Source of the DNA: Dyadobacter sediminis
GTDB taxonomy: Bacteria > Bacteroidota > Bacteroidia > Cytophagales > Spirosomataceae
Assembly (NCBI RefSeq): GCF_005860765.1
Contig: NZ_VCEI01000001.1
Span: 1-48,741, forward strand
Direction: 5' to 3'
Length of the DNA: 48,741 nucleotides
The notes beneath the pieces are model-generated. The model had not been told where the DNA came from and searched no databases. It saw only the letters and a program-made list of their open reading frames with translations. Shown here piece by piece: positions 1 to 9,821 of the stretch. Positions within the stretch are counted from its first letter, which is position 1. Each line of letters opens with the position of its first letter. Position numbers and translations under genes: made by a program.

Positions 1-720
1 CGCCGTATACGTCAGAGCGTCGGAATCTTCGTCGGTGAAACTGCCCGCTGCCACATTGTAGGTAAAGGCAGTCCCTGTGACAGCAACCTGGTCCGAAAGT
101 GGCAAAGCCGCAACCGGAGCGTGATTGATAGCGGCGGCTGCATTTACGACCAGATTAAATTCGGTACTGGCTGAAACTTTTCCGTCGTTAGCCGTCAGTT
201 TAATGCGGTATGTCGCTGCTGCATCAGGTGTGCCGCTGAATGACAGATTAGCTGCATCAAAGGAAAGCCATGAAGGAAGGGATCCGTCACTGGCCAAAGA
301 AGCCGTATATGTTAAAGGATCTGAATCTTCGTCGGTGAAAGTGCCTGCTGCTACATTATAAGTGAAGGCAGTTCCTGTTACAGCATTCTGATCCGAAATT
401 GGCAAAGCCGCAACCGGTGTGTGATTAATAGCGGCGGCTGCATTTACGACCAGATTGAATTCAGTGCTGGCTGAAACTTTTCCGTCATTAGCCGTCAGTT
501 TAATGCGGTATGTCGCTGCTGCATCAGGTGTGCCGCTGAATGACAGATTAGCTGCATCAAAGGAAAGCCATGAAGGAAGGGATCCGTCATTGGCCAAAGA
601 AGCCGTGTAAGTTAAAGGATCTGAATCTTCGTCCGTGAAAGTGCCTGCTGCTACATTATAAGTGAAGGCAGTTCCTGTTACAGCATTCTGATCCGAAATT
701 GGCAAAGCTGCAACCGGTGT
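1..720. repeat. 300-bp tandem repeats inside the surface-protein gene
   Basis: The unit 121-420 recurs at 421-720 with exactly 300-bp spacing and about ten mismatches by eye (roughly 97% identical). Bases 1-120 are the end of another, more diverged unit (about 82% identical to 301-420). Each unit encodes one 100-residue Ig/cadherin-like repeat, so the period preserves the reading frame. Homology stops near 723, where the upstream cadherin-like domain begins. The array continues past the left edge. Confidence 0.95.
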
Positions 721-2553
721 GTGGTTACCCGCTACAGGTTTATTTACACGGATCGTAACTTCTGCTGAAGAAGAAAGTGCCGGGATAGCATTGTCCGTAG
801 CCTGAACGGTCAGTACATAAACCGAATCCGTAGCATAATTTAATGTACCTGCAAGTGTAATAGCTCCGCTTTCGGAATCAATCGCAAATTTGGACGACTG
901 GTTTCCAGCAGTAATGCTGTACCGAACCGTCTGGTCGGCAGCGTCCGTTGCGGAAACCTGACCGATGCCTGCGCCCACAGTGGTCGCTTCATCTTTATTG
1001 AACGAGTAAGTTGCACTGGCAAAAACAGGTGCCTCGTTGGGAGGTGTTACCGGCAGGATTTCAATTGCATTGATAATTGCATTGTCTTTTGAAGCGATGA
1101 AATCAATATTCAGTACTCCGTCAGATACTTGCGTTTCAATCGTTTTAATCAGAACATTGGTTTTGCCAACTTCTGAAAATATATCCAGATTATCAAGAAG
1201 CGTGTTACCTTCAAAATTAACATCAAAAATTCTTCCGCCTACCGCTCCCTGGAAGTTTTCGACAAAATGCAGGTTAACCGTATACCTTCCATTTGCAATT
1301 GGAAGGTAATAGGAAAATTTAGATCCAAGACGGCGCTCGTAATAAAGTTCAGGTACCTTCACAGTGCTTGGCAAACCGGTATAGCTTACATTACTCACGT
1401 TTCCTGCTAACCGCGCATATATATCATCCGCATTGTAAACGACTGAGCCGACTGTCCGCTGAATCCCTCCGGCATTGATCCGGTAAGGAGCCGTAATCAT
1501 CGGGAATTCGTAATTCTTGATTGAAAAGTTGTCGAAGCTGTAAGTAAGAGCAGATGTATTAGTACGATGCGTTGCATAAATACCCGCATAAATGGTCTTT
1601 CCGGCCAGCGCCATGTCGGCAATGTTAATAGCAGCCGGATTGGTACCTGACGTGTAAGCAGTTCCAACATTCGCATAAGCAACACCATCCGTAGAATAAT
1701 AGCCTTCCAAAGTATTGGTAACAAAATCCGCAACCATACGAAGACGAACAGTCTTTAAATTCAAATTGTCTATAACACCTGTAATACGCTGATCAGGACT
1801 TGCAGTTGTTGTAAGGCTCGAAGAAGCATCATTCAACTCTTTGCGCATCTCTACCTTATTTCCACTTATCGAAAGCTTCAAAAAGGTTTTATCATTAAGT
1901 CCAACCCACAAACCAGCCTGTTCAGACTTTGTACCGTTAAACGGGTTTATTACGGTAGTTTCAAAAACAACTCTGCCGTCTGCCAAAATCCCGGCGCCCA
2001 GCGCATTAACCTGATTATTGTTTGTCTGAAATGCTATTCCACTGTTTGTCCGGATGTTCAGTTTTCCATCGGCAACGGTCAGTCTCGAAGGCTTGTAGCC
2101 CTTTGGAACGGCAGTAGCAGAAATGGAGTCTGTCGCCACCGGAGTCCCCGAAAGGTCGCCGACCATTGTAAAGCCGACCGTAGCTCCATTCTTGTCTGCC
2201 AATCCGCCTTCGTTGCCATCAAAGTTCAAGTTGAATGGCAAGGTTACATTTACCTGTTCGCAAGGCAGGGTTGTAATGTTTGTACAAGGATCTGCCAACG
2301 GCAATGCCCTTGTTTTCATCCCTTTTGACTTTTGTGTAAAGCCATGTTCAGGCTTCGTCTTTTCCGATGAGCGAGCAACGGCCGTTTTTACGGCAGCAAA
2401 CTCTTTCAACGGCCAAGAAAACAAATCATTTTCACGGACGAAACTCAGTGCAAAGGATTGCATACTGACTATCAGTCCGATTAAAATGATTAATGGCCAA
2501 GCCCACGCAAAATAGCGCCGTGGCTTGTGAATCAAAGAGTAATCTTTCTTCAT
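1..2553 (-). CDS. Large secreted malectin/cadherin-repeat surface protein, C-terminus cut by window edge
   Basis: An open frame of 851 codons runs from an ATG at 2553 to the left edge without a stop, so the protein continues outside the window. It opens with a signal peptide (MKKDYSLIHKPRRYFAWAWP, then a hydrophobic stretch ending near residue 36). Residues ~75-345 are beta-rich and resemble a concanavalin/laminin-G-like domain (GLWVGLNDKTFLKLSISGNK). Residues ~355-500 form a malectin-like carbohydrate-binding domain (PYRINAGG, YTVNLHFVE, VLNIDF, NAIEILPV). Residues ~505-605 are a cadherin-like domain (FAIDSESGAITLAG). From ~612 come 100-residue Ig/dystroglycan-type repeats with NHTPVAALPISDQ, DEDSDPLTYTASL and LSFSGTPDAAATYRIKLTANDGK. 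This is a modular cell-surface or adhesion architecture. A T9SS sorting domain would be expected beyond the edge. The exact ligand is unknown. Confidence 0.85.
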   Translation of the reverse strand, partial: MKKDYSLIHKPRRYFAWAWPLIILIGLIVSMQSFALSFVRENDLFSWPLKEFAAVKTAVARSSEKTKPEHGFTQKSKGMKTRALPLADPCTNITTLPCEQVNVTLPFNLNFDGNEGGLADKNGATVGFTMVGDLSGTPVATDSISATAVPKGYKPSRLTVADGKLNIRTNSGIAFQTNNNQVNALGAGILADGRVVFETTVINPFNGTKSEQAGLWVGLNDKTFLKLSISGNKVEMRKELNDASSSLTTTASPDQRITGVIDNLNLKTVRLRMVADFVTNTLEGYYSTDGVAYANVGTAYTSGTNPAAINIADMALAGKTIYAGIYATHRTNTSALTYSFDNFSIKNYEFPMITAPYRINAGGIQRTVGSVVYNADDIYARLAGNVSNVSYTGLPSTVKVPELYYERRLGSKFSYYLPIANGRYTVNLHFVENFQGAVGGRIFDVNFEGNTLLDNLDIFSEVGKTNVLIKTIETQVSDGVLNIDFIASKDNAIINAIEILPVTPPNEAPVFASATYSFNKDEATTVGAGIGQVSATDAADQTVRYSITAGNQSSKFAIDSESGAITLAGTLNYATDSVYVLTVQATDNAIPALSSSAEVTIRVNKPVAGNHTPVAALPISDQNAVTGTAFTYNVAAGTFTDEDSDPLTYTASLANDGSLPSWLSFDAANLSFSGTPDAAATYRIKLTANDGKVSASTEFNLVVNAAAAINHTPVAALPISDQNAVTGTAFTYNVAAGTFTDEDSDPLTYTASLASDGSLPSWLSFDAANLSFSGTPDAAATYRIKLTANDGKVSASTEFNLVVNAAAAINHAPVAALPLSDQVAVTGTAFTYNVAAGSFTDEDSDALTYTA

Positions 2554-3971
2554 GATTAATCGGTAGTAATAATTAATTTTAAGGATATTGAAAATTGGAA
2601 ATGATAATATTTACTGCTTGATAAACAACCTGTTGTATAAACCAAACCTGTTAGAGGACAAATCAATGAAGTTGGGTTCAAGGAAGCTTTCCGGGGATTT
2701 ACAGCATGACTTTACTGATAGGATTGTGAATTGTAACAGGTGTCAAATGGTATGCTGCAGTTCTGTTGACAGCCGCATAGCCACATTCAGGAAAACATTT
2801 AAGATCGAGGGAAGATTTGTCTAATGAATCCTTGTGAAACGACCCTGAAGCGGTGAAAATCCGGAGCGTTCCGGAAAGCATTAAACCAAGAAAATGATGC
2901 GCAGCGTAAAGGTTTTTGATCATCTTTTTTGTTTTCAAATTTTTGACGAACTGTTTTAACTCAATTGTCTGAATGTAAGGCACATAGACTTCAATTGCTG
3001 TATGCAGATACAGCATTGCGCAGTTGAAAAACGGATTTTATTTTTTTCTTACCAGACTTGTCATTCGTGCCAAAATCAATACAGAAACAATTGTTATTAA
3101 CGTAAACTGATATAAGAGGGTAATTTTTTTCTGAATACACAAAATTTCTGAAACAGAGCTGAATATGAATGAATAATCAGACTGAACAGAGAGCAAGGAA
3201 GCAGACTTTATAAGAATACTTCCAAGTATTATTCAATTTTACATATTCTGTAATTGCAATGTGAAAAAAGAGTATTTCTGGAGTGGGTTATTTGCTGTTA
3301 ATTCGGGTATGCCGGCTAGGAATATTATAAAACGGGTACTGTACTGATTCCCATAATCTTATATAACTCCTGGTTTACATATTAACAAATCTCAGCAAAT
3401 AGTAATCTTGCAAAAAGCATATATTGATAAAACAGGCAAATGTGCCAATGAAGCGGAAAAAGTATCTATAAAACGGAAATTCGTCTTATAATCCGGGCAA
3501 ACAGTTACACAATAAAGCGCAAAATGATCAGAAACAAAAATTTAACTGTCATTTTATCAAACTTAGAAGTAATTACAAATCAGGAACTTAGTAGTATTTA
3601 TTCTAAAACTAAAAATAATTTTTTTATGTACTGGAAATAATAACCTTGAAAACAGTTCCTAGATGATTTTTAAACTTCCAATCGTTTTCTATTCCCGATA
3701 TTTACTCGGTCCTTAAAAAAGTACAATAATTATAATAATTTTCCAGCGTAATATTTCGCATTCCTTTGTAAAACTATAACGCAGTAACCTATAACAATAT
3801 ACGTAAATTTTGTCGTTGGTTCAAAATCAGAACCCGAAATCCGCATTCCTGATCTCTATGACATTCACTGTGCAAATCAGCAAATTACATTCCCCCGTAA
3901 ACCATAAATCCGCTAAAAACCTGTTGTCAGGTTCTCAGCGGATTTGTAGCTGTTTACGTAATTTCTGCTAA
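2554..3971. other. AT-rich intergenic stretch of 1.4 kb without a convincing gene
   Basis: This gap between two minus-strand giant genes is much more AT-rich than its flanks. It holds only short open frames of up to 105 codons, which lack signal peptides, recognisable domains or plausible starts. It should contain the promoter of the gene starting at 2553 and, at its lower-numbered-gene side, the terminator hairpin at 3906-3945. I saw no tRNA, no transposase remnant and no direct-repeat array in it. Confidence 0.6.
3906..3945 (-). terminator. Hairpin downstream of the 1871-aa surface-protein gene
   Basis: AAATCCGCT (3906-3914) pairs perfectly with AGCGGATTT (3937-3945). Inside it, AACCTG and CAGGTT form a second stem. 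It sits 27 bp past the stop codon of the minus-strand gene. There is no long T-tract after the stem on the minus strand, so its efficiency as an intrinsic terminator is uncertain. Confidence 0.55.
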
Positions 3972-6900
3972 TTATCTGGTTACAATAATTTTGCTTGTAG
4001 TTAAAGTATGATCCGTTCTTTTAATCTGTATCAGGTATAATCCTGACGAGAAGTCCTTTACCGATATTCCCTGAGACAGCTCGACAGTGTTTTCTGAAAA
4101 GAACACTGCCTTTCCTGACAAATTGCGGATTGTAACTGATCTGATTGCTTTCCAGTCTGATACGCTTACATGGATCATTTCACCTGCCGGATTCGGGAAA
4201 ACCTCAGCAGAGGCTTCATTTTCCACATTTGACGACGTCAGGAAATGATTGTTTGCATCGGATAACCGTTGATTCCCGGAAGCTTTGAGTGCCTGTTTCA
4301 CCATACTGAAATGCACTGTCAAACCCGTACCCACAGTACCCTTTCCATTTGCCTGCGTAAAAGGTGTTGCCGTCAAAGTGTAGTTACCTGTTGCCGGAAC
4401 CCAGTTGTAGTAATTCCCTTTTGTGTCGCCGAACAATGCATAAGGCGCATCCGTTTCGGTCTGGTTCTTGGTTTGAGGACCTGTCAGGGCAAACTTTACA
4501 CTACCCACAACAGCGGGATTGGTTACAGCCTGAATGTTAAGATTTTTTGAAAATGCATTTAAGTTGAGAACTGCACCTTCAGTTATGGTCTGAATAACCT
4601 GATCATTATCTGCATTGATGAGCCTGAATTCTGTAACCTGCTGGCTTGCCGTAGGTGACGGCTGAATATTTAGTGTAACCTGATCGGCGGCACTGCTTGC
4701 ACCCAGATTGTCTTTTACCACAAGGCTGAATACGTAACTTCCGGCCACAAGTCCGCTTATGGAAGGGTTTGCAACAGATTCACTGCTGAACACGGCATTG
4801 TTCGGGCCGCTGACCTGGCTCCATATATATTCCTGAATGGTACCGTCAGTATCTGTTCCCGACCCGCTTAAATTCACGTTATTGACCGGCAAAGTAACCG
4901 TATTGTCTGTTCCTGCGTTGGCAACAGGTGCCTGATTCGGGTTATCTGTTCCTTCTCCTGTCAGTCCGATCATCAGCGGTTCGGCGGCTTCACTGTAAGT
5001 TACATGCAGCTGAGCTACTTTGGTACCGAGCGATGCAGGTTTGAAATTTACGGCAACCACTTTGGAAGCACCGGCAGCCAGCGTAACACCTTCTGAGAAA
5101 TCATGACTAAATTCTGTACTGTTTGCACCCATAACCGAAATGGTGCTGATCTGCTTTGAAACTGCCGAGCTGTTCTTCAATGTTACATTCTGGGAAGCGG
5201 AAACGGTGCCTGCCTGCTGACTGAAGAAATGCAAGGATGCCGGACTTGCCGTGATGTCAGCTGTACTGGCAGTAACGGGTAAAATTTCAATGGCCGATAT
5301 TTTCGGCTGATCGATATTGACTGAAAAATCAATATTAAGCATGCCGTCATTCACCGTCACTTCAAAGGTTTTTACAAGGAGGTTCATTGCACCGGCTTCT
5401 GCATAAATATCAAAGTTCGGCAATTCGGCAGGCCCGCCTTCCAGGTTCACACCAAACACTCTTTTTCCTGCTCCGGCTGGCCCCCCGCCGGTTGCGCCCC
5501 AATAGATTTCAACAAAATGCAGATTCACCTGATACGTGCCGTTCGCAACAGGAAATGCATAACCGAACGGTGTAGCCGAACTGCGCTCGGTTTTGTATAA
5601 CGCATCCGAATTGGTACCGGCTATATCGCCGATTTTTGTGTTGGTAAATATTTTTCCTCCTTTAAAATACTGATCTGCTGCCCAGGTTTTGTTTTCAAGC
5701 GTCAGTGCCGGACCGCCGCTGTTGATCTTGTAAAGTGAAGAAACCGTTCCGCCTGTATTTCCGCTTAGTGAAACTGTAAAAGTGGAAGCTTGCCCGGTAT
5801 GACTGATTGAAATACTTCCCGACTTGCTGCCCGCAGATGCCGGTGCAAAATTTACCGAAACATTCATGCTGCCGCCTGCCGGAATGACGAAAGGCAACTG
5901 ATAAGGCAAAGTATAGGAAAAGGAATTGTCGCCTGATTTGGTAACAGAAGTTATGACAATAGCCTGATTGCCCGTTGTATTCTGCAGCACAAGTGTTTTG
6001 CTGCTTGCAGAAGAAGCTGCAACCTGCCCGAAATCAAGGCTTGTATTTCCTGAAAGCGAACTTTGCGTCAGCGCGGTACCCACGGGAGTTGTTGTTCCGC
6101 CAAAGTAAAATGCCTCCTGCGAAGTCAGTAACGGACTGCCGCCCTGCTTTCCTGCGCCGGTGGCAATGTAAATTCCATTGTTGCTTTCAATGGCCTGCGT
6201 GCCGTGTCTGGCCTGTTTGAGATTGGCCAGTTTTCTCCATGCATTTGTACTGATATTGAGTGCTTCTGTTTCAATATGTGCATCGGGCTGAGAACTTTCG
6301 CCACCGATTACGATCAGTTCGCTGCCCAGCACTACGTTTCCGGCACCGGCGCGCGGCGTTGGAATATTGCTGCTTTGCGCAAGCGCAGTCCACTTGGCCG
6401 TAGCAAAATCATAAACATCCACTTCGGGCACTGTCAGGCTGAACACCTGGTTTGTACTTCCTGAGGAACGGCGACCGCCGGCTGCATAGATTTTGCCATT
6501 GGCAACCGCTGCATGAAAATGATCGCGGGCATGCGGCGCATCGGGCAAAGTTTTCCAGGTACCGGTAGCAGGATCAAATTCATCCAGCCATTTGACATGG
6601 CCCGTCCAGTGTCCGTCCAGAATCCCTCCTATCAGGTAAATCTTTTTATTATAAACCACAACCCCGGCTGATCCTCTCTGGCGGCTGGCAGGAATGGTAC
6701 CGCCCTTTGTCCATTTGTCTGTAACCGGATTATAAATGTAAATATCCGAAACCGGCTTTTCTCTTGGGTAAGAACCCGTAAAAGCGCCGATTACATAAAT
6801 CAGTCCGTCCAATGTCACCGCCTGGAAATGGTGAAGCTCCATTGGAACGTTACTCTTGTTTGTCCAGGTTTTCTTTACGGGATCATAAATCTGTACGGCC

Positions 6901-9587
6901 TTTATTCCTCTTCCGCCCATCAGATAAAACTTGTCTCCGGCTTGTACATATGCATTTTCCTCACGGCCGATCGGCGTACCCGAACTTGAAACAAGCGTTT
7001 GCCAGCTTCCGGGAGAAGTCACCTGATCGGCGGCAACATGAATGTAATCCCAGGTTGCAGTATAAGAAGCAGCATTGCGGGAAGTTGAAATAATACCGAC
7101 AGCCAGAGCAGGCGTACTTTGAATAGCAGTTAAAAGCGCACCGCCTGTTTGTATCGCTGTACCTGCATTTACCGCCGTACCGCCGTTAATAGAATATTTT
7201 GGCTGTACAACGCCGGTAGCAGGATTGACTGCCAGAAACAAATCGATCGTCGTGGCCGAAAGTATGTTTGCAACCGTTATGACATTTGTCGTTGCCACGC
7301 CTGCATTTTCCGATACGATCTGGATGCCTCCTTTCCCTGCATTTGCATCCAGAGCAATTTTGATATAATTGTCCTGATCTCCTGTTCCTATATAAATGCC
7401 TTGTGACTGATTGTCTGCTGGAACATTGTTATTGAAAAAATTGGCCAGTATCCGGCCGTTTATGGTAAAAGGCCCGGTCGAAGCATTTACATTAACTCCA
7501 AACTGGAAAGCATTTTCCTGATTGTTAAGGCTGCCTAATGCGTCGCCGGCCGTAGTTGCTACAACCGAAAAAGCACCAACGGCACCACCGGCAATCAGGT
7601 TTTCTTCATCAAACTGGTTCTGATAATTGTTCGTTGCCTTTTGGTTGTTCATCAAACCGGTGAATCCAAGGCCAAAGAATCCCGTTCCGGGATAGTTGTT
7701 GAACAGGTCGTACTGAACAGGCAATGTTGTATTCAGACCATTGTTGCTGTCTCTTGCAAAAAAATCTGCATTATCCGGGATTTTGTCATTGTCATCATCC
7801 GGATCATTCAGATCAGAAATTTTATCTCCGTCAAAATCGGATGGCTTGCTGGACGCCTGACATGGATTGGTTTTGTTATCAATTTCGTCGGCATTGGAGT
7901 AACCGTCATTGTCTTCGTCCAAAGTCGTGCTGTACTGGCCGCTGCATGAAACCAGATCAGACGGTTCAAATATGGTGATTGCATTGGCGCCGTAAGTAGC
8001 GGCCCAAACCGTACCCGGAAAAATTTCGTTGTCGCCCTGCGCAGTGATGTCCAGCGGCTGCGATCCGAAGTTGGAGGCAAAAGGCGCATCCTGAATAAGT
8101 CTTTTGTTTCCTTTCTTGTTCAGTACGCCGTCACCGGCTTCGTTGAGTTTTATAGTATAAATATTTCCATTGTAACAGGCGGCAAGCAAATTACCCTTCA
8201 ATGCACTATTAAAATTGGATGCGGTGTATTCCACCAGCCCGTTTGTAGAAGTAGGAAAGGTAAGCAGCGATTTGTCCGCTTCGCCCGGACTTTGGTAATC
8301 TCCTTCTATCGGGTTGGCCATATTTACAGGAACCGGCGGCCAGTCGGCAGGCAAAGGATTGCTTCCGGTTTTGCTTGTACGCCATACGCCCGTTGATCCC
8401 GACCTTGTGTACAGTCCTGCGCCAGCCGGGTTTGCCCGTATCGGATTCGGGTGTCCTCCGTAATAGCTTCCTGCTATATATGTACTCAAATTGCCGATGT
8501 AATGAAAGCCGTCCAGGTTATTTACCTGCGGATCATTGATGCCCGGCCCGCTGGAACCAGGTTCTCCTGAAACGTAATTGTTTGTAACCGTTCCATTGCT
8601 GCCTTCTTTGTCAGGGCCTCCACCCCACCCCTGGTTCGGGCCATTGTCAACAGTGTACATTCTTCCTGCCTTGCAGGGTGTTTTGGTAATCACAAAATCA
8701 TAGGCATTACGGTAACCGGTGGAATGAATGGCAACCGGGCCGTTTGCCACAACTTTCGCCTGGTTCAATCCGTCATTTCCGCCGAAAGGATCGTTCACGT
8801 CGGAGTTGTCGGCATTGTTGCTGCGGGTAGGATCATCAACGGTCGGAAGGTCATATTTGTATTTGTTGTTTCCGCTTCCCTTTACCGGCATTGCTTCGAT
8901 TTTTGCAAGATCAATGGATACAATGGCTGCTGCCAATGCGTATTCGGTAATGTATGCGAAATTGGCAGAAGGTGCTCCTGCATTGGTGAACCCGCCAACA
9001 GTCAGATACATAGTATTGGTTTGGGTATCCAGCTGCATGCCGTTCGTAGAATGGTTTTCTTCGGATCTCGGAAAGCCACGGATCAGATCTGTTTTGTCCC
9101 AGCCACTGGCTGTTTTTGTAAGCTTGGAAAGAATCCCGGAATTGGTATCCAGATTAAGGTCGCCAGAAGGCCCGCCGATGCGGCTGTCGCTGGATGTTAC
9201 ATATAGTACAGGACTAGAAGCCGTGCCCGCCACCAGCAGGGAAGTAATCTGGCGGGTCGTCACCGAAGTATTAACCTTTCCGTCATCATTGTGATTGGGA
9301 ATGCCGTTGATCAGTGAAATGGTTTCCGTAGCAGTTGTCGTATAATTGTTCGCTCCGTTTCTGGTAATCGTGTAAACTTTGATGATCCCATTTTGCTGGG
9401 AAACATACAAGCGGTTGTCCGGACCAAACTGCAGACTGGTCGGGTTATCCAGTGATATGCCTTTCAGACTGCTCGTTGTAAAATTTACATTCTGACCGAA
9501 AGTTATCGTGATACTGAAAATCAAGGAGAGAAAAACAGGAAAAAAGAGCTTTCGAATGGGGAGAAAAAAGGTAAAACAATGATTCAT
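3972..9587 (-). CDS. Giant T9SS cargo protein: sugar-dehydrogenase-like propeller, kelch, malectin, PKD, sorting domain
   Basis: The protein has 1871 residues and a signal peptide ending around residue 31 (ITITFGQ). Visible parts in order are: residues ~33-550, a PQQ/GSDH-like six-blade propeller (NPTSLQFGPDNRLYVSQQNG); ~554-614, acidic thrombospondin type-3 calcium repeats (DEDNDGYSNADE, DLNDPDDDNDKIPD); ~630-850, a concanavalin-like domain; ~857-1162, kelch repeats (KFYLMGGRG, LIYVIGAF, KIYLIGG, KIYAAGG); ~1176-1272, an ASPM/HYDIN-like 'choice-of-anchor D' Ig domain; ~1284-1437, malectin (YKINSGGPALTLE, YQVNLHFVEIYWG); ~1440-1545, a second anchor-D domain; ~1547-1642, PKD/REJ-like; and ~1790-1871, a type-A T9SS sorting domain (EVFPNPAGEMIHVSV, SGLYLIQI, KIIVTR). 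It should be exported through T9SS and anchored on or released from the cell surface. Sugar or glycan binding is likely. Enzymatic activity of the propeller is unproven. Confidence 0.9.
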   Translation of the reverse strand: MNHCFTFFLPIRKLFFPVFLSLIFSITITFGQNVNFTTSSLKGISLDNPTSLQFGPDNRLYVSQQNGIIKVYTITRNGANNYTTTATETISLINGIPNHNDDGKVNTSVTTRQITSLLVAGTASSPVLYVTSSDSRIGGPSGDLNLDTNSGILSKLTKTASGWDKTDLIRGFPRSEENHSTNGMQLDTQTNTMYLTVGGFTNAGAPSANFAYITEYALAAAIVSIDLAKIEAMPVKGSGNNKYKYDLPTVDDPTRSNNADNSDVNDPFGGNDGLNQAKVVANGPVAIHSTGYRNAYDFVITKTPCKAGRMYTVDNGPNQGWGGGPDKEGSNGTVTNNYVSGEPGSSGPGINDPQVNNLDGFHYIGNLSTYIAGSYYGGHPNPIRANPAGAGLYTRSGSTGVWRTSKTGSNPLPADWPPVPVNMANPIEGDYQSPGEADKSLLTFPTSTNGLVEYTASNFNSALKGNLLAACYNGNIYTIKLNEAGDGVLNKKGNKRLIQDAPFASNFGSQPLDITAQGDNEIFPGTVWAATYGANAITIFEPSDLVSCSGQYSTTLDEDNDGYSNADEIDNKTNPCQASSKPSDFDGDKISDLNDPDDDNDKIPDNADFFARDSNNGLNTTLPVQYDLFNNYPGTGFFGLGFTGLMNNQKATNNYQNQFDEENLIAGGAVGAFSVVATTAGDALGSLNNQENAFQFGVNVNASTGPFTINGRILANFFNNNVPADNQSQGIYIGTGDQDNYIKIALDANAGKGGIQIVSENAGVATTNVITVANILSATTIDLFLAVNPATGVVQPKYSINGGTAVNAGTAIQTGGALLTAIQSTPALAVGIISTSRNAASYTATWDYIHVAADQVTSPGSWQTLVSSSGTPIGREENAYVQAGDKFYLMGGRGIKAVQIYDPVKKTWTNKSNVPMELHHFQAVTLDGLIYVIGAFTGSYPREKPVSDIYIYNPVTDKWTKGGTIPASRQRGSAGVVVYNKKIYLIGGILDGHWTGHVKWLDEFDPATGTWKTLPDAPHARDHFHAAVANGKIYAAGGRRSSGSTNQVFSLTVPEVDVYDFATAKWTALAQSSNIPTPRAGAGNVVLGSELIVIGGESSQPDAHIETEALNISTNAWRKLANLKQARHGTQAIESNNGIYIATGAGKQGGSPLLTSQEAFYFGGTTTPVGTALTQSSLSGNTSLDFGQVAASSASSKTLVLQNTTGNQAIVITSVTKSGDNSFSYTLPYQLPFVIPAGGSMNVSVNFAPASAGSKSGSISISHTGQASTFTVSLSGNTGGTVSSLYKINSGGPALTLENKTWAADQYFKGGKIFTNTKIGDIAGTNSDALYKTERSSATPFGYAFPVANGTYQVNLHFVEIYWGATGGGPAGAGKRVFGVNLEGGPAELPNFDIYAEAGAMNLLVKTFEVTVNDGMLNIDFSVNIDQPKISAIEILPVTASTADITASPASLHFFSQQAGTVSASQNVTLKNSSAVSKQISTISVMGANSTEFSHDFSEGVTLAAGASKVVAVNFKPASLGTKVAQLHVTYSEAAEPLMIGLTGEGTDNPNQAPVANAGTDNTVTLPVNNVNLSGSGTDTDGTIQEYIWSQVSGPNNAVFSSESVANPSISGLVAGSYVFSLVVKDNLGASSAADQVTLNIQPSPTASQQVTEFRLINADNDQVIQTITEGAVLNLNAFSKNLNIQAVTNPAVVGSVKFALTGPQTKNQTETDAPYALFGDTKGNYYNWVPATGNYTLTATPFTQANGKGTVGTGLTVHFSMVKQALKASGNQRLSDANNHFLTSSNVENEASAEVFPNPAGEMIHVSVSDWKAIRSVTIRNLSGKAVFFSENTVELSQGISVKDFSSGLYLIQIKRTDHTLTTSKIIVTR

Positions 9588-9821
9588 ATAATTATGTATT
9601 ATTTGATACTAAGGATGAATTAATATACTAACAGACACATAAATATAGAGTTGTAAATATTACAAACCCAAGATTTACCCAAAATTCTGCCAATTAATAA
9701 TTTGTCAACAAATAGTTGTCAATGAGCAAGTTAGCCTCGCAAAAACTATTTTTTTGACAATACATAATACTTGTGCAAACTCTGTAGAAATACTTTGCAA
9801 CCAAGGATAACTATTTGAAAG

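Noticed and set aside
2588..2824. 78-codon plus-strand frame
   Set aside because: Overlaps the other small frame, no recognisable features, not supported by any promoter.
2699..3016. 105-codon minus-strand frame in the AT-rich gap
   Set aside because: No signal peptide, domain or plausible context; odd composition. Kept only as a remark under the gap.
8728..9294. 188-codon plus-strand frame inside the giant minus-strand gene
   Set aside because: Antisense to a clearly coding propeller domain; composition follows the opposite frame.
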